DNA of 14,095 bases from Nitrosopumilales archaeon (GCA_025350175.1 JANXYF010000042.1:1-14095), one strand, 5' to 3'. Positions 1 to 6,683 are shown, counted from the stretch's first letter. Program-made: numbers and translations. Notes: generated by a model not told the origin, from the sequence alone.

Positions 1-54
1 TAAAACTGAATCAGAGTGAAACTAGTTAAATCAAAGATTGTGTATTACCGTGTG

Positions 55-354
55 ATGAAATTTGATGATTTTTGGAATTTATTAGTATCAGAGCTTGCAA
101 CGCCTAAACAATTTGTAACCCAGACCAAGCCCTTTTCTGCCAAATATTCCGGAGGTAGAATAATGGTTTCTACCAGTGATACATTGTGGCCTATAGATAG
201 ATCCGCAATGAGACAGATTTGGACCAAGGCCATGTCTATGCACGAAAAGATGAGATTTATTCATACAAATTATTCCCATGAGAACATTAGGACATCCTCG
301 TATATTATTTCATTAATGAAGCACTTTGTTGTAGATGAAACTAAAATGGAATGA
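55..354 (+). CDS. Conserved-looking hypothetical protein, about 99 aa
   Basis: I do not recognise this family. The protein is soluble, with no signal peptide or membrane segment, and is rich in aromatic and basic residues, including a Trp-Pro-Ile-Asp segment mid-protein and an alpha-helical C-terminal half. The open frame extends back to a GTG at 16, which would add 13 residues. I prefer the ATG at 55 because an AT-rich TTAAAT element lies about 26 nt upstream, the spacing expected of an archaeal TATA box on a leaderless transcript, and because the extra residues look like promoter sequence. It stands alone, with the next gene on the same strand 39 nt downstream behind its own TATA-like box. 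No function is proposed. Confidence 0.6.
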   Translation: MKFDDFWNLLVSELATPKQFVTQTKPFSAKYSGGRIMVSTSDTLWPIDRSAMRQIWTKAMSMHEKMRFIHTNYSHENIRTSSYIISLMKHFVVDETKME

Positions 355-360
355 TTCTGA

Positions 361-370
361 TAAATATAAT
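361..370 (+). promoter_or_regulatory. TATA-like box for the 394 gene
   Basis: TAAATATAAT is centred about 28 nt before the ATG at 394. This spacing fits archaeal TBP-dependent promoters that give leaderless or nearly leaderless transcripts. It is the main argument that the very short ORF behind it is expressed. Confidence 0.45.
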
Positions 371-393
371 AGAGTAGAGATCTATATCATCAC

Positions 394-534
394 ATGGAAG
401 AAAAAAAGAAGATGAAATCAAATACTAAAGAAGATTATAACAAGGCGTTGGCCTCAGACGATCCTACTATAATTACAGAGGAAGAAAAAGAACGATTGAC
501 AAGAGAAGCAATAAAGAAATTCAAATCACTATGA
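394..534 (+). CDS. Small charged protein, 46 aa
   Basis: The frame runs from ATG at 394 to TGA at 532-534. The product is a short, highly charged soluble peptide: a Lys/Glu-rich start, a central acidic stretch with SDDPTIITEEEKE, and a basic helical end. Composition and a matching TATA-like element 28 nt upstream support it as a real small gene. Its TGA overlaps the tandem ATG-ATG start of the next ORF, so the pair is probably translationally coupled. I do not recognise a family. The soluble plus single-pass membrane pairing might indicate partners, but that is inference only. Confidence 0.5.
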   Translation: MEEKKKMKSNTKEDYNKALASDDPTIITEEEKERLTREAIKKFKSL

Positions 535-665
535 TGAACATAGGCTGGGTGGTTACTGGCATGATCTTACTTGGAGCAATGACTGCATGTGCAGTTAGAC
601 TGTATCTGAAAAGAAAAAGAGAACAAAACTTGTCATTAAATAAATCCGATGATCTTAAGATCTAA
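531..665 (+). CDS. Small single-pass membrane protein, 43-44 aa
   Basis: Tandem ATG codons at 531 and 534 overlap the stop of the preceding small gene, and the frame ends with TAA at 663-665. The product has one hydrophobic segment at roughly residues 5-26 (WVVTGMILLGAMTACAV), followed by a strongly basic RLYLKRKRE cluster, which by the positive-inside rule places the C-terminus in the cytoplasm. It is too short for domain assignment. Its last four bases overlap the end of the convergent gene at 662-991. It is likely co-transcribed with the 394 gene. Function unknown. Confidence 0.45.
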   Translation: MMNIGWVVTGMILLGAMTACAVRLYLKRKREQNLSLNKSDDLKI

Positions 666-991
666 TCTTTAGAGTGGATATCTCCACCTAGATATTCTCC
701 ATTCTCGTCATAAACATAAAACACGGTTGCTACACTTGGATGAGCCGCATCTTTTGAAGCATTTTTAGTCATTTCTCTTGCTTTCTTGATTGCTTCTTCA
801 CGATTATCAAGATCTTCTACTATCCAATGTCCTTCTCCTGGAATCTCAAACTTTTCTATTCCAATTATTCGAAATTTTCCTTTTGGAGGTTTAAGCTCAG
901 GAAATTCTCTAAACACAGGATCTAATACAGTCTTATGTAATAAAAAGAAACTCTGATTTTTTATTGCATGTATAGGTACATGGTAAAACAC
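662..991 (-). CDS. Hypothetical protein, 109 aa
   Basis: The product is a soluble protein of about 109 residues with a mixed beta/alpha pattern. Near residue 50 it has a strand-rich IPGEGHWIVEDL segment, then a helix (EEAIKKAREM), then a strand and turn (ATVFYVYDENGEYLGG) near the C-terminus. The end resembles small alpha/beta proteins that present a Tyr-Asp-Glu-Asn-Gly turn, but I cannot name a family. The start is GTG at 991; there is no in-frame ATG before residue 72, and an in-frame stop lies three codons upstream, so this is the only reasonable start. It converges on the small membrane ORF, overlapping it by four bases. Confidence 0.6.
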   Translation of the reverse strand: MFYHVPIHAIKNQSFFLLHKTVLDPVFREFPELKPPKGKFRIIGIEKFEIPGEGHWIVEDLDNREEAIKKAREMTKNASKDAAHPSVATVFYVYDENGEYLGGDIHSKD

Positions 992-1183
992 GTGATACTA
1001 GTAACAGGGTGATAGCTCTCTTGATTGTAGCTAGTTCTTTAATAATCTGACAAGAAAACATCATCAAGAATATGATGACCATTAAAGATACTCAATTAAT
1101 CCCACGATGGAAGAAAGAGGTTGTCATTGATACATTGTATCATCATTCAGACCTGTCTGGAGTCTATCTCATATCAAGTAGAC

Positions 1184-1703
1184 ATGAGTATGACACAAGT
1201 CCAGAGCATAATAGATAAGATACGAAAGAACGAGGCATTAGAAGTTCTTGTCTCACATAGCAAAACCCCTGTAGAGAAAATCATGACAAGATCTGTTGTT
1301 AGCCTTGAATCTAGTAAAACAGTATACACGACGCATCCAAAATTATGGCAAAAAAACGGTGGGGTGTCTTGTTGTAACTTTGAAAGGAAGACCTCTTGGC
1401 ATTGTTACTAAAGGTGATATTGTAAAAGGAGTATCAAAATCTGATATTTCATTTAAGAATAGAAATCTGGGCGAGTTTGCCACAAGACCTCTGATTTACG
1501 CATCTTCTAGACAAACCGTCGAAGAAGTAGCAGATCTGATGATAAAAAATAAAATTCGTAAACTTCCAGTATTTCAACAAGGAAAAGTAGTTGGAATTGT
1601 AACTGCCACTGATCTTGCAATGTTTCTTTCACCTACAAGAAGACCTGGTCTGACTGAATCCATACTTCATGCCATTACTAGAGAAAAGTCTAGAAAAAAA
1701 TAA
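1184..1703 (+). pseudogene. Two-CBS-domain protein gene, frameshifted
   Basis: CBS pairs bind adenosyl nucleotides and regulate partner proteins or act alone as sensors. The first frame (ATG at 1184 or 1190) encodes a short N-terminal helix and the start of CBS1 (TPVEKIMTRSVVSLESSKTVY). It then loses register near 1326-1330. A third frame briefly supplies the expected CBS continuation (DASKIMAKK, about 1330-1356). A second frame from about 1350 gives KKTVGCLVVTLKGRPLGIV and a complete CBS2 (LGEFATRPLIYAS to GIVTATDLAMFL), ending at 1703. The simplest history is a two-base gain at the ACAC at 1326-1329 and a one-base loss in the A7 run at 1350-1356. Repaired, the protein would be about 173 aa. 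Both sites are low-complexity, so sequencing error is a real alternative to decay. Confidence 0.8.
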
Positions 1704-1733
1704 CATTAAATTCAATCTAATCAATCAAATTAT

Positions 1734-3263
1734 GTGCGAAAAGGCATTTCTGGTATTTTACTATTTTTGATTTTAGTATTTTCTACTGCTCCGTCATTTG
1801 CACAAACTACAAACTCTACATCGCAAGATTTTGCAACACTACAACAACAAAAAAACCAAAACAATGGTCCGTTGTCATATGCTGTTTTTTATATCACCGA
1901 AAATGACAAATGTTCTGATGCTGAATATGCAAGTCTAAAGTTCTATCAGGTAATAACTGAAGAATATCTCGCTCTGTATAAAGTACAGTCTGACCTCCAG
2001 GGTTCATTATGTATTCCAGAAAAGAGTTATCAACAATATTTTTCAGGACTATCGACATATACACTTCCGATAGTAATATCTGATAATGCCGTAGGCCAAA
2101 AACTAGTCCAGCAAGGATTCTATGGAATGTATGAAATAACTGGAACGGGGACACAGGCAATCTATGTGTGTTCTTGTGATACACAAGTAGAGAGCTGGGC
2201 AGGTGCATGGGTTCTATCTCATGAATTGTCTCATTTTGCATTACGATACTTTGGAGAGCCTGATACTATCGCAATCAACTGGGTTCATTATATACAAGCA
2301 CTAGTGAACCAGTGTCAAAATGGAGACTTTTCAAAGGTCTGTCCACAGTACACTGCATCAGTATCTGCACCTTCTGGAAATTTAATTCCTGTAATGGAGA
2401 TATATGGTCAAGGACCATCAAGTGATCTGCCAAAAAATGCGCCTCAAAGTGAAGCCTTGATGACTGCCTCAAAAATAATTCCAATCTCAAATCCCGCATG
2501 CCAAAATAATCAGATCTGTGTTCTACCAGGTGATCATATCAAATATCAGATAACTACAGATACTAAAAACCAGACAGTACAATTTGATTTTGTAAATCCA
2601 ACTGATGACAAAAACATTGCAGTCAAGACAACGGTAATACAAAATGGTACAACTGCAAGTGAATCTGACATGCTGGATCTAACTAAATCATTATTTACAA
2701 GACCAAGCGGACAAGTATCCAATTTTATGTACATACTTCCAACCCCACTAAAATTAAACAGCGCATATCACCAAGAAATTACGCAATTCAATACCTATCA
2801 AAGAAATGTCATGTCTGGACAAAATAACAACGGGACAAATTCTATTCTGGTACAGATAGACCAAGATACTGGCATACTGGTACAATTGGCAATATTTAAT
2901 GCAGTAAACACAAATGACAAAGTCTCAATAAGTCAGACATCTTACAAATTGCTTGATACTAATAAAATCAACTCTTCTGATGTTGTAACTAATTCTACTC
3001 CAGTTCCAATATGGATAAAACAAAATGCAAAATTATGGTCAGACGGTTCAATGTCTGATAACCAATTCCTTCAAGGGGTGCAATATATGATAAACCAAGG
3101 AATGGTGAAAACCACCTCAAATAATCCTGGAACAAATTCTGTCTCAAAGATACCATCATGGGTAAAAAATAATGCCAAGTACTGGTCAGATGGTTCTATA
3201 ACTGATGATGAATTTGTACAATCAATCCAGTATTTGATTACACATGGAATAATTCATGGCTAA
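1734..3263 (+). CDS. Secreted HEXXH-type putative metallopeptidase with two C-terminal WSDG repeats
   Basis: The 509-residue product starts at GTG 1734, which directly precedes a clear signal peptide: RK, a hydrophobic core at residues 7-20, and a likely cleavage after SFA at about 23. A possible zinc site, HELSH, lies at residues 163-167 in a helix-like context (WVLSHELSHFALRYFGEP), with Glu175 a candidate third ligand. Several Cys (60, 93, 146, 148, 194, 203) could form disulfides outside the cell. Residues about 210-410 look beta-rich. The C-terminus carries two copies, around 423-457 and 472-506, of the thaumarchaeal secreted-protein motif PxWxKxNAKxWSDGxxxDxxFxQxxQY. A TATA-like TTAAATTC lies about 27 nt upstream; an ATG at 1732 is out of frame. 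Activity as a peptidase is inferred from the motif alone. Confidence 0.75.
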   Translation: MRKGISGILLFLILVFSTAPSFAQTTNSTSQDFATLQQQKNQNNGPLSYAVFYITENDKCSDAEYASLKFYQVITEEYLALYKVQSDLQGSLCIPEKSYQQYFSGLSTYTLPIVISDNAVGQKLVQQGFYGMYEITGTGTQAIYVCSCDTQVESWAGAWVLSHELSHFALRYFGEPDTIAINWVHYIQALVNQCQNGDFSKVCPQYTASVSAPSGNLIPVMEIYGQGPSSDLPKNAPQSEALMTASKIIPISNPACQNNQICVLPGDHIKYQITTDTKNQTVQFDFVNPTDDKNIAVKTTVIQNGTTASESDMLDLTKSLFTRPSGQVSNFMYILPTPLKLNSAYHQEITQFNTYQRNVMSGQNNNGTNSILVQIDQDTGILVQLAIFNAVNTNDKVSISQTSYKLLDTNKINSSDVVTNSTPVPIWIKQNAKLWSDGSMSDNQFLQGVQYMINQGMVKTTSNNPGTNSVSKIPSWVKNNAKYWSDGSITDDEFVQSIQYLITHGIIHG

Positions 3264-3281
3264 TTTTTGAACTATTTTTTT
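3264..3281 (+). terminator. Oligo-T transcription terminator
   Basis: A T5 run (3264-3268) and a T7 run (3275-3281) directly follow the stop of the secreted HEXXH gene. Oligo-T tracts without strong hairpins are the usual intrinsic archaeal terminator. Confidence 0.45.
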
Positions 3282-3332
3282 CCAAAATTGGAGCCATTTG
3301 TAGATTCTAAATTTGGGTATGATATGACTATC

Positions 3333-3342
3333 TTTTTAAATT
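3333..3342 (+). promoter_or_regulatory. TATA-like box for the 3364 gene
   Basis: TTTTTAAATT is centred about 27 nt before the ATG at 3364, matching archaeal TATA spacing for a leaderless transcript. Confidence 0.45.
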
Positions 3343-3363
3343 ACAGACAAATGACACACAACA

Positions 3364-3669
3364 ATGCCCAATAAAATTACTCTAAACATTGACAAGGCAA
3401 TATACACTGAGGGAGAATATGTGAAAATAAAATTGGATTATGAATCACTTACTCCAAAAATTGCAATGCACCTAGTTGTTTTAGATCCATCTGAAAAAGA
3501 GATGTTCAGTGAAGATCGATACATCAATTCACAAAAGGGTTCCTACTCAAACGTACTACGATTTGATACAAAACAATGGAAGATTTCAGGCAGATACAAG
3601 GTTGCTGCATGGGATCAAGAAGGAACAAGAAAGGAAGTTTTTTTCCAGTTCAAGTCAAAGTCTCCCTAA
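3364..3669 (+). CDS. Small beta-sandwich (Ig/macroglobulin-like) protein, 101 aa
   Basis: The sequence alternates hydrophobic and polar residues in the manner of a seven-strand Ig-like fold. It opens with a strand (KITLNIDKAIY), then the turn YTEGEYVKIKLDY, which strongly resembles the repeat unit found in large thaumarchaeal secreted proteins and in MG2-type domains. Further strands follow, ending in GRYKVAAWDQEG and a final FFQF strand. There is no signal peptide or membrane segment, which is odd for a domain normally seen outside the cell, so it may be a single cytoplasmic copy or be exported another way. ATG at 3364 is supported by the TATA-like box 27 nt upstream. No catalytic residues are evident. 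Confidence 0.65.
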   Translation: MPNKITLNIDKAIYTEGEYVKIKLDYESLTPKIAMHLVVLDPSEKEMFSEDRYINSQKGSYSNVLRFDTKQWKISGRYKVAAWDQEGTRKEVFFQFKSKSP

Positions 3670-3740
3670 ATGTATTATATCAACAAGGCTATAATTTTTG
3701 TATACTAACTTGATGTTTTATAATCCCTATTGTGATTGTT

Positions 3741-3854
3741 TCAAATGATGCTGCCTTTCTTAATCTGATAATTAGTGATAGACATTCCTATTATTGTTGA
3801 TGTGGTTGTAAGTAAGAATCCAGCTGTTGGAAATACAGCTAACAGTGGCAACAT
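3741..3854 (-). CDS. Possible small membrane protein, 37 aa
   Basis: A short frame from ATG at 3854 to TGA at 3743-3741 encodes one hydrophobic segment (LPLLAVFPTAGFLL, continuing through TIIGMSI) and a short basic tail (YQIKKGS). It lies 56 nt downstream of the 79-aa gene on the same strand and could be co-transcribed with it. A GAGGG about 10 nt before the ATG could serve as a ribosome binding site. The length is short enough for chance, and I see no homology cue. Confidence 0.3.
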   Translation of the reverse strand: MLPLLAVFPTAGFLLTTTSTIIGMSITNYQIKKGSII

Positions 3855-3910
3855 CGAAGTTCTTCCCTCTAAGCACCTGTTTGCAAGATTCAAAAATATG
3901 GATTTGAACA

Positions 3911-4150
3911 TTACTTTATCATTCCTCTGAGCTTCTCTGGGGGCGCATTCATGATCTCATCTTTTGTATATGATTTGTTCAATTTCTTTTTGAGTAATAC
4001 AATGCTCATTCCTCTTGGTATTTCTTTTCTTGAACTCAAATAACTGAGATACTGCTCTTTTTCTTCTTCTGTACAAAATACTGTTTCATAATTGTTAGAT
4101 ACCCAGATTTGCTCAAATGATTCCTTGCTAATTATCATCATGCCATGCAT
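3911..4150 (-). CDS. Hypothetical protein, 79 aa
   Basis: The product is a small, soluble, charged protein with no recognisable domain. It has an acidic CTEEEKEQYLSYLSSRKE helix in the middle, a GMSIVLLKKKLNKSYTKDEI segment, and a Pro-Pro-Glu-Lys-Leu-Arg-Gly end. Start choice is uncertain: ATG at 4150 (MHGMMIIS) or a later ATG at 4141 or 4138. A TTATAG element about 20 nt upstream and the overlapping hairpins at 4181-4205 lie in its promoter region. No function is proposed. Confidence 0.5.
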   Translation of the reverse strand: MHGMMIISKESFEQIWVSNNYETVFCTEEEKEQYLSYLSSRKEIPRGMSIVLLKKKLNKSYTKDEIMNAPPEKLRGMIK

Positions 4151-4180
4151 ACGCTTTAGAATCTATAAGGAATTGCGATA

Positions 4181-4205
4181 CATTGTTCAGTAACAATGTT
4201 ACTGA
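4181..4205. repeat. Two overlapping, mutually exclusive inverted repeats
   Basis: CATTGTT (4181-4187) pairs with AACAATG (4192-4198) around a 4-nt loop. TCAGTAAC (4187-4194) pairs with GTTACTGA (4198-4205) around a 3-nt loop. Both are perfect and share bases, so only one can form at a time. They lie 31-55 nt upstream of the 4150 start codon, in the region where an operator or a leader switch would act. Confidence 0.6.
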
Positions 4206-4420
4206 CATTATATGTAGATGTGATTAGACACTATTTTTGATAGGTATCAAACTAAGACTGGGTGAATTTATATTTTAATAACAAGTCATACGTCTCTTTT
4301 TAATCTGAATATGATATAATGTGTAATGGGCAAACGGGCAGATCTCTTGGTGGAATATCCTCAAATCCATTCCCTCATCATGTGAACCTGCTTGCCTGAA
4401 TTGGACTGTTTTTAAGATTC

Positions 4421-4428
4421 TATTATAT
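4421..4428 (+). promoter_or_regulatory. TATA-like box for the 4453 gene
   Basis: TATTATAT is centred about 28 nt before the ATG at 4453, consistent with a leaderless archaeal transcript. Confidence 0.5.
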
Positions 4429-4452
4429 CCCAGATAGACTGTTTCCATACGA

Positions 4453-4830
4453 ATGAATGTTCTTGATGACCTGATGAAAGCAAAGATAGTGGCTTTGATT
4501 TTAGATAAAAAAACCGAGTTGGCATTGGAGAAACTAAGTGAATTGTATAAAGTTGACACTCCTGAAATTGTAGTGGGTACAATCAAAAAGAAACGAAGGA
4601 CAGTTTATGCAGTATATGTCGTACAAGAAAAAAAAATTTACGCACTAAACTCTGACATTTTCTATAATCCTTTTGTTATTTTACATGAATACTATCATCA
4701 TATCAGATCAAAGTTTGGAACTCACAGAGGTTCAGAAAAACATGCCAACCTGTACGCACAAGACTTTATCGATTCATACATGAAAATTGTAGAGCAATTA
4801 AATCAAAACAAGACGCCAATCAAAAACTGA
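4453..4830 (+). CDS. Compact IrrE/ImmA-like (COG2856-type) putative zinc metallopeptidase, 125 aa
   Basis: The sequence shows HEYYH at residues 78-82 in a helix preceded by a hydrophobic strand and helix (NPFVILHEYYHHI). About 13 residues on is SEKHANLYAQDFI, with Glu95. This arrangement, HExxH followed by ExxAN-x-(F/Y)A, is the signature of the IrrE/ImmA family, whose members cleave regulators or repressors in stress responses and mobile elements. An N-terminal helical region (1-33) and a beta hairpin (KRRTVYAVYVVQEKKIYAL) precede the active site. At 125 aa it is short, and there is no helix-turn-helix domain, which many relatives have fused. The adjacent 4906 zinc-finger gene, 75 nt downstream on the same strand, is a possible partner or target, but that is inference. 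The ATG is supported by a TATA-like box 28 nt upstream. Confidence 0.65.
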   Translation: MNVLDDLMKAKIVALILDKKTELALEKLSELYKVDTPEIVVGTIKKKRRTVYAVYVVQEKKIYALNSDIFYNPFVILHEYYHHIRSKFGTHRGSEKHANLYAQDFIDSYMKIVEQLNQNKTPIKN

Positions 4831-4905
4831 CTAGATATCTTCTAGAATTTTTCTGATGAAAACCTTCGACAGTCTTATCTATTAGCATCGTATAATTCAA
4901 GTATC

Positions 4906-5196
4906 GTGGATCTATTCAAAAAGAAATTCAAATGTGAACAATGCACTATGAAATTAACATCATATGATGATTTGATAAAACATATGCGTCATGAACACCA
5001 TCATGAGATTGTAAAATGTAATGAATGTGGGAAAGAGTTTATACATGAAACAGATAGACTACATCATTCAAGAGAAGAACACCAGAAAAAAATGGAAGGA
5101 CGTATTCATAAAAGTGATCACAAACATGAGAATGAATCTACTTCTCCACAAGATGAAGTGGATGCACATATGAGAAAATTTAGCGATAATCTCTAA
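4906..5196 (+). CDS. Two-finger C2H2 zinc-finger protein, 96 aa
   Basis: Two classical fingers are visible, both C-x2-C-x12-H-x4-H: Cys10, Cys13, His26, His31 and Cys38, Cys41, His54, His59. The hydrophobic positions expected between the ligands are present (Leu23, Phe45). A basic, His-rich linker and a charged, probably disordered tail (61-96) follow. Small C2H2 proteins in archaea are presumed DNA-binding or protein-binding regulators; no target is indicated here. The start is GTG at 4906, placing MDLFKKKFKC directly before the first finger; no ATG is available before finger one. It sits between the IrrE-like peptidase and a sorted surface protein, all on the plus strand. Confidence 0.75.
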   Translation: MDLFKKKFKCEQCTMKLTSYDDLIKHMRHEHHHEIVKCNECGKEFIHETDRLHHSREEHQKKMEGRIHKSDHKHENESTSPQDEVDAHMRKFSDNL

Positions 5197-5222
5197 GTAT
5201 TATTGTTGACGGATAATTCATC

Positions 5223-5828
5223 ATGAAACACAAAATTGACAAACTGAAAATTTTGTATTTCTCAATCATTATTATGCTGATTGGAATATCTTATTCACTT
5301 GTTTCAATTTTAGATGTTTATGCAACTTGTACTCCAAATGCAGACTGTGGTACAAGATATGTCGCTTCAAACGGTTCGCCGTCAATTATAATATCACAAG
5401 ATGTTTTTTCCACTGGTTCCAAGGTTGATATTCTAATTCATGCGCCTGATTTTAACTCAAATCCTTATGCCATAGATACGATAGGTGAGGAGGGAAGTAA
5501 AGTGATTATTTCCACCCGGGAAAGTAGTATTCCATACAGACTCGTTGAGACTGGGTTTGATACTGAAGATTTTGCAGGATATGTGATTCTATCTTCAAGT
5601 ACCTCAACATGTTCTCCAGTTTGTGGCCCAACCGATGGCTATTTAGCTGCAAGCGGTGATGATGCAATAACTGCCTCACTTGTTTATCCTGATGGTAGTG
5701 CTATATCATCCACTTCATCCGGTTCTGCTGCAATGACTCACACAACAATACCTGAATTTCCATTTGTAAATATTGCATTAATTGCAAGTATAATATCGCT
5801 TATCTTCTTCTCTAGGCTGAAAACATAA
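5223..5828 (+). CDS. Secreted surface protein with PEF-type C-terminal sorting signal, 201 aa
   Basis: The N-terminus has a basic KHKIDKLK segment and a hydrophobic stretch (residues 9-33), so it is exported, probably with cleavage near VYA at 32-34. The mature region is beta-rich, with two Cys pairs (36/42 and about 131/135), a Ser/Thr-rich linker (roughly 161-172), and then IPEFP followed by a hydrophobic helix and a basic RLKT tail. This tripartite end matches archaeal PEF/PEFG-CTERM signals, which are cut by an archaeosortase and attached to the cell surface. Here the motif reads PEFP where the thaumarchaeal form is usually PEFG, which is unusual. The ATG at 5223 lies 26 nt after the zinc-finger gene's stop. 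No archaeosortase gene is visible in this window. Confidence 0.7.
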   Translation: MKHKIDKLKILYFSIIIMLIGISYSLVSILDVYATCTPNADCGTRYVASNGSPSIIISQDVFSTGSKVDILIHAPDFNSNPYAIDTIGEEGSKVIISTRESSIPYRLVETGFDTEDFAGYVILSSSTSTCSPVCGPTDGYLAASGDDAITASLVYPDGSAISSTSSGSAAMTHTTIPEFPFVNIALIASIISLIFFSRLKT

Positions 5829-5840
5829 TTTTTAAAAAAA
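5829..5840. terminator. Shared bidirectional oligo-T terminator
   Basis: T5 (5829-5833) followed directly by A7 (5834-5840) separates two convergent genes. The run serves as an oligo-T tract for the surface-protein gene on the plus strand and, as the complement of the A7, for the HAD gene on the minus strand. Confidence 0.5.
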
Positions 5841-6683
5841 CTATTCTTTGTGTTTTGCTACAATCTGATATCCAACTTTGTGAATTATTGTCTCTAACAT
5901 CATGCGCAAGTCACTTCCCTTTCTATAGTCTCGAGAATACAAAGCTACTGTTGTTCTTTTACCTCAAGCAAGTTCATATCCCTTGACAGCTGAATCTTTT
6001 CCTACAATTCCAACACAATTTCCACCATATCCTCGAATTGCAGAAAAACATGGAATGTCACTTGGTCCATCTCCCAAGTATATCATGTGTTCAAAAGAAA
6101 TCCTTCTGTCAACACGCTTGACTGCATTGTTAACAAGATATGGTTTTTTTCGCAAGTCAGTCCCAGTTATTCCCTTGTTTATCGCATACAGGAATTTGGT
6201 TTTTTCAGTAAATGTGGCACTTGATTTTATTCCAGTGATTACACCATGCATGTCTGTTGTAAACCTTCCAGCAAATATATCATCAAAATATTTTGTGAGA
6301 ACACTGCCTTTGATTAGATCCTCAATTCCTGATGATATGATATAGCATTCTAGACTGATGCCTGCTTTAACAAAGTCCTTGTTTTGCTTTATCATTGATT
6401 TTAATTCTGGTATGAATTCTGGAACTCCTTTGTATGGTGCAATATGTTATCCAAGTGAAGATAATTTTTCATTGGTATCCTGTTCAATATGGCCAGACTT
6501 CATCAATTCTACAATCTCGTTCATGTATGCTAAAGGTGGGTCCCATCCCTGAGAGACCATTTTTGATATGCTCTCCCAAAATAATTTCTGGGATAATCCA
6601 TTATAATCAAGCAAAAATCCTGTGGTATCTGGAGCAAGTGTCTAGTCACAGTCACAAATTATTGCTATAATATTTTGATTCAA
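5841..6683 (-). pseudogene. HAD-superfamily phosphatase gene with three in-frame stops
   Basis: One continuous minus-strand frame from TTG at 6683 to TAG at 5843-5841 encodes a roughly 280-residue HAD phosphatase of SerB-like type. Motif I is DCD-stop-TLAPD (residues 11-18), motif II has Ser117/118 in YIISSG, and motif IV is GDGPSD at 204-209, followed by IPCF. Three internal stops interrupt it: TAG at 6644-6642 inside motif I, TAA at 6449-6447, and TGA at 5966-5964. Between them the frame is undisturbed and motifs are preserved, and after the last stop a coherent tail (GKRTTVALYSRDY) continues to the end. The only long intact piece (5964-6395) lacks motif I and cannot be catalytic alone. All three stop types occur, so recoding by one special tRNA cannot explain it. 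The substrate is unknown. Confidence 0.85.

Larger units (their letters stand above)
4151..4452. other. 302-nt stretch between divergent genes
   Basis: This stretch separates the 79-aa minus-strand gene from the IrrE-like gene. It holds overlapping hairpins at 4181-4205 (listed separately), a less AT-rich patch at 4328-4396 with a bulged stem (GGCAA and GCAG pairing with CTGC and TTGCC), and a TATA-like box at 4421-4428 for the downstream gene. Minus-strand frames through it have unconvincing composition. I see no convincing protein gene; a small RNA at 4328-4396 is possible but weakly supported. Confidence 0.4.

Noticed and set aside
1072..1218. Plus-strand 48-aa frame with a TATA-like TTTAATAATC about 29 nt upstream
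   Set aside because: It overlaps the start of the CBS gene, has no recognisable pattern, and the promoter may simply serve the CBS gene; kept only as a weak possibility.
1350..1356. Programmed -1 frameshift at the A AAA AAC in the CBS gene
   Set aside because: The heptamer is in phase, but a -1 slip leads into a non-CBS frame; the CBS continuation needs the opposite shift, so it does not restore the protein.
1894..2734. Minus-strand frames inside the secreted HEXXH gene
   Set aside because: They are shadows of a 509-codon gene with a signal peptide and C-terminal repeats.
4275..4586. Minus-strand 103-aa frame
   Set aside because: It overlaps the IrrE-like gene, whose HExxH and ExxAN motifs are clear, and its own sequence has no domain-like features.
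5983..6552. Plus-strand frames across the HAD region
   Set aside because: They are antisense to a continuous minus-strand HAD reading with motifs II and IV; the plus frames show no family features.
5841..6683. Recoding (selenocysteine, pyrrolysine or a reassigned stop) in the HAD gene
   Set aside because: All three different stop codons occur inside the gene, and intact neighbours use the same stops normally, so one recoding system cannot explain it.
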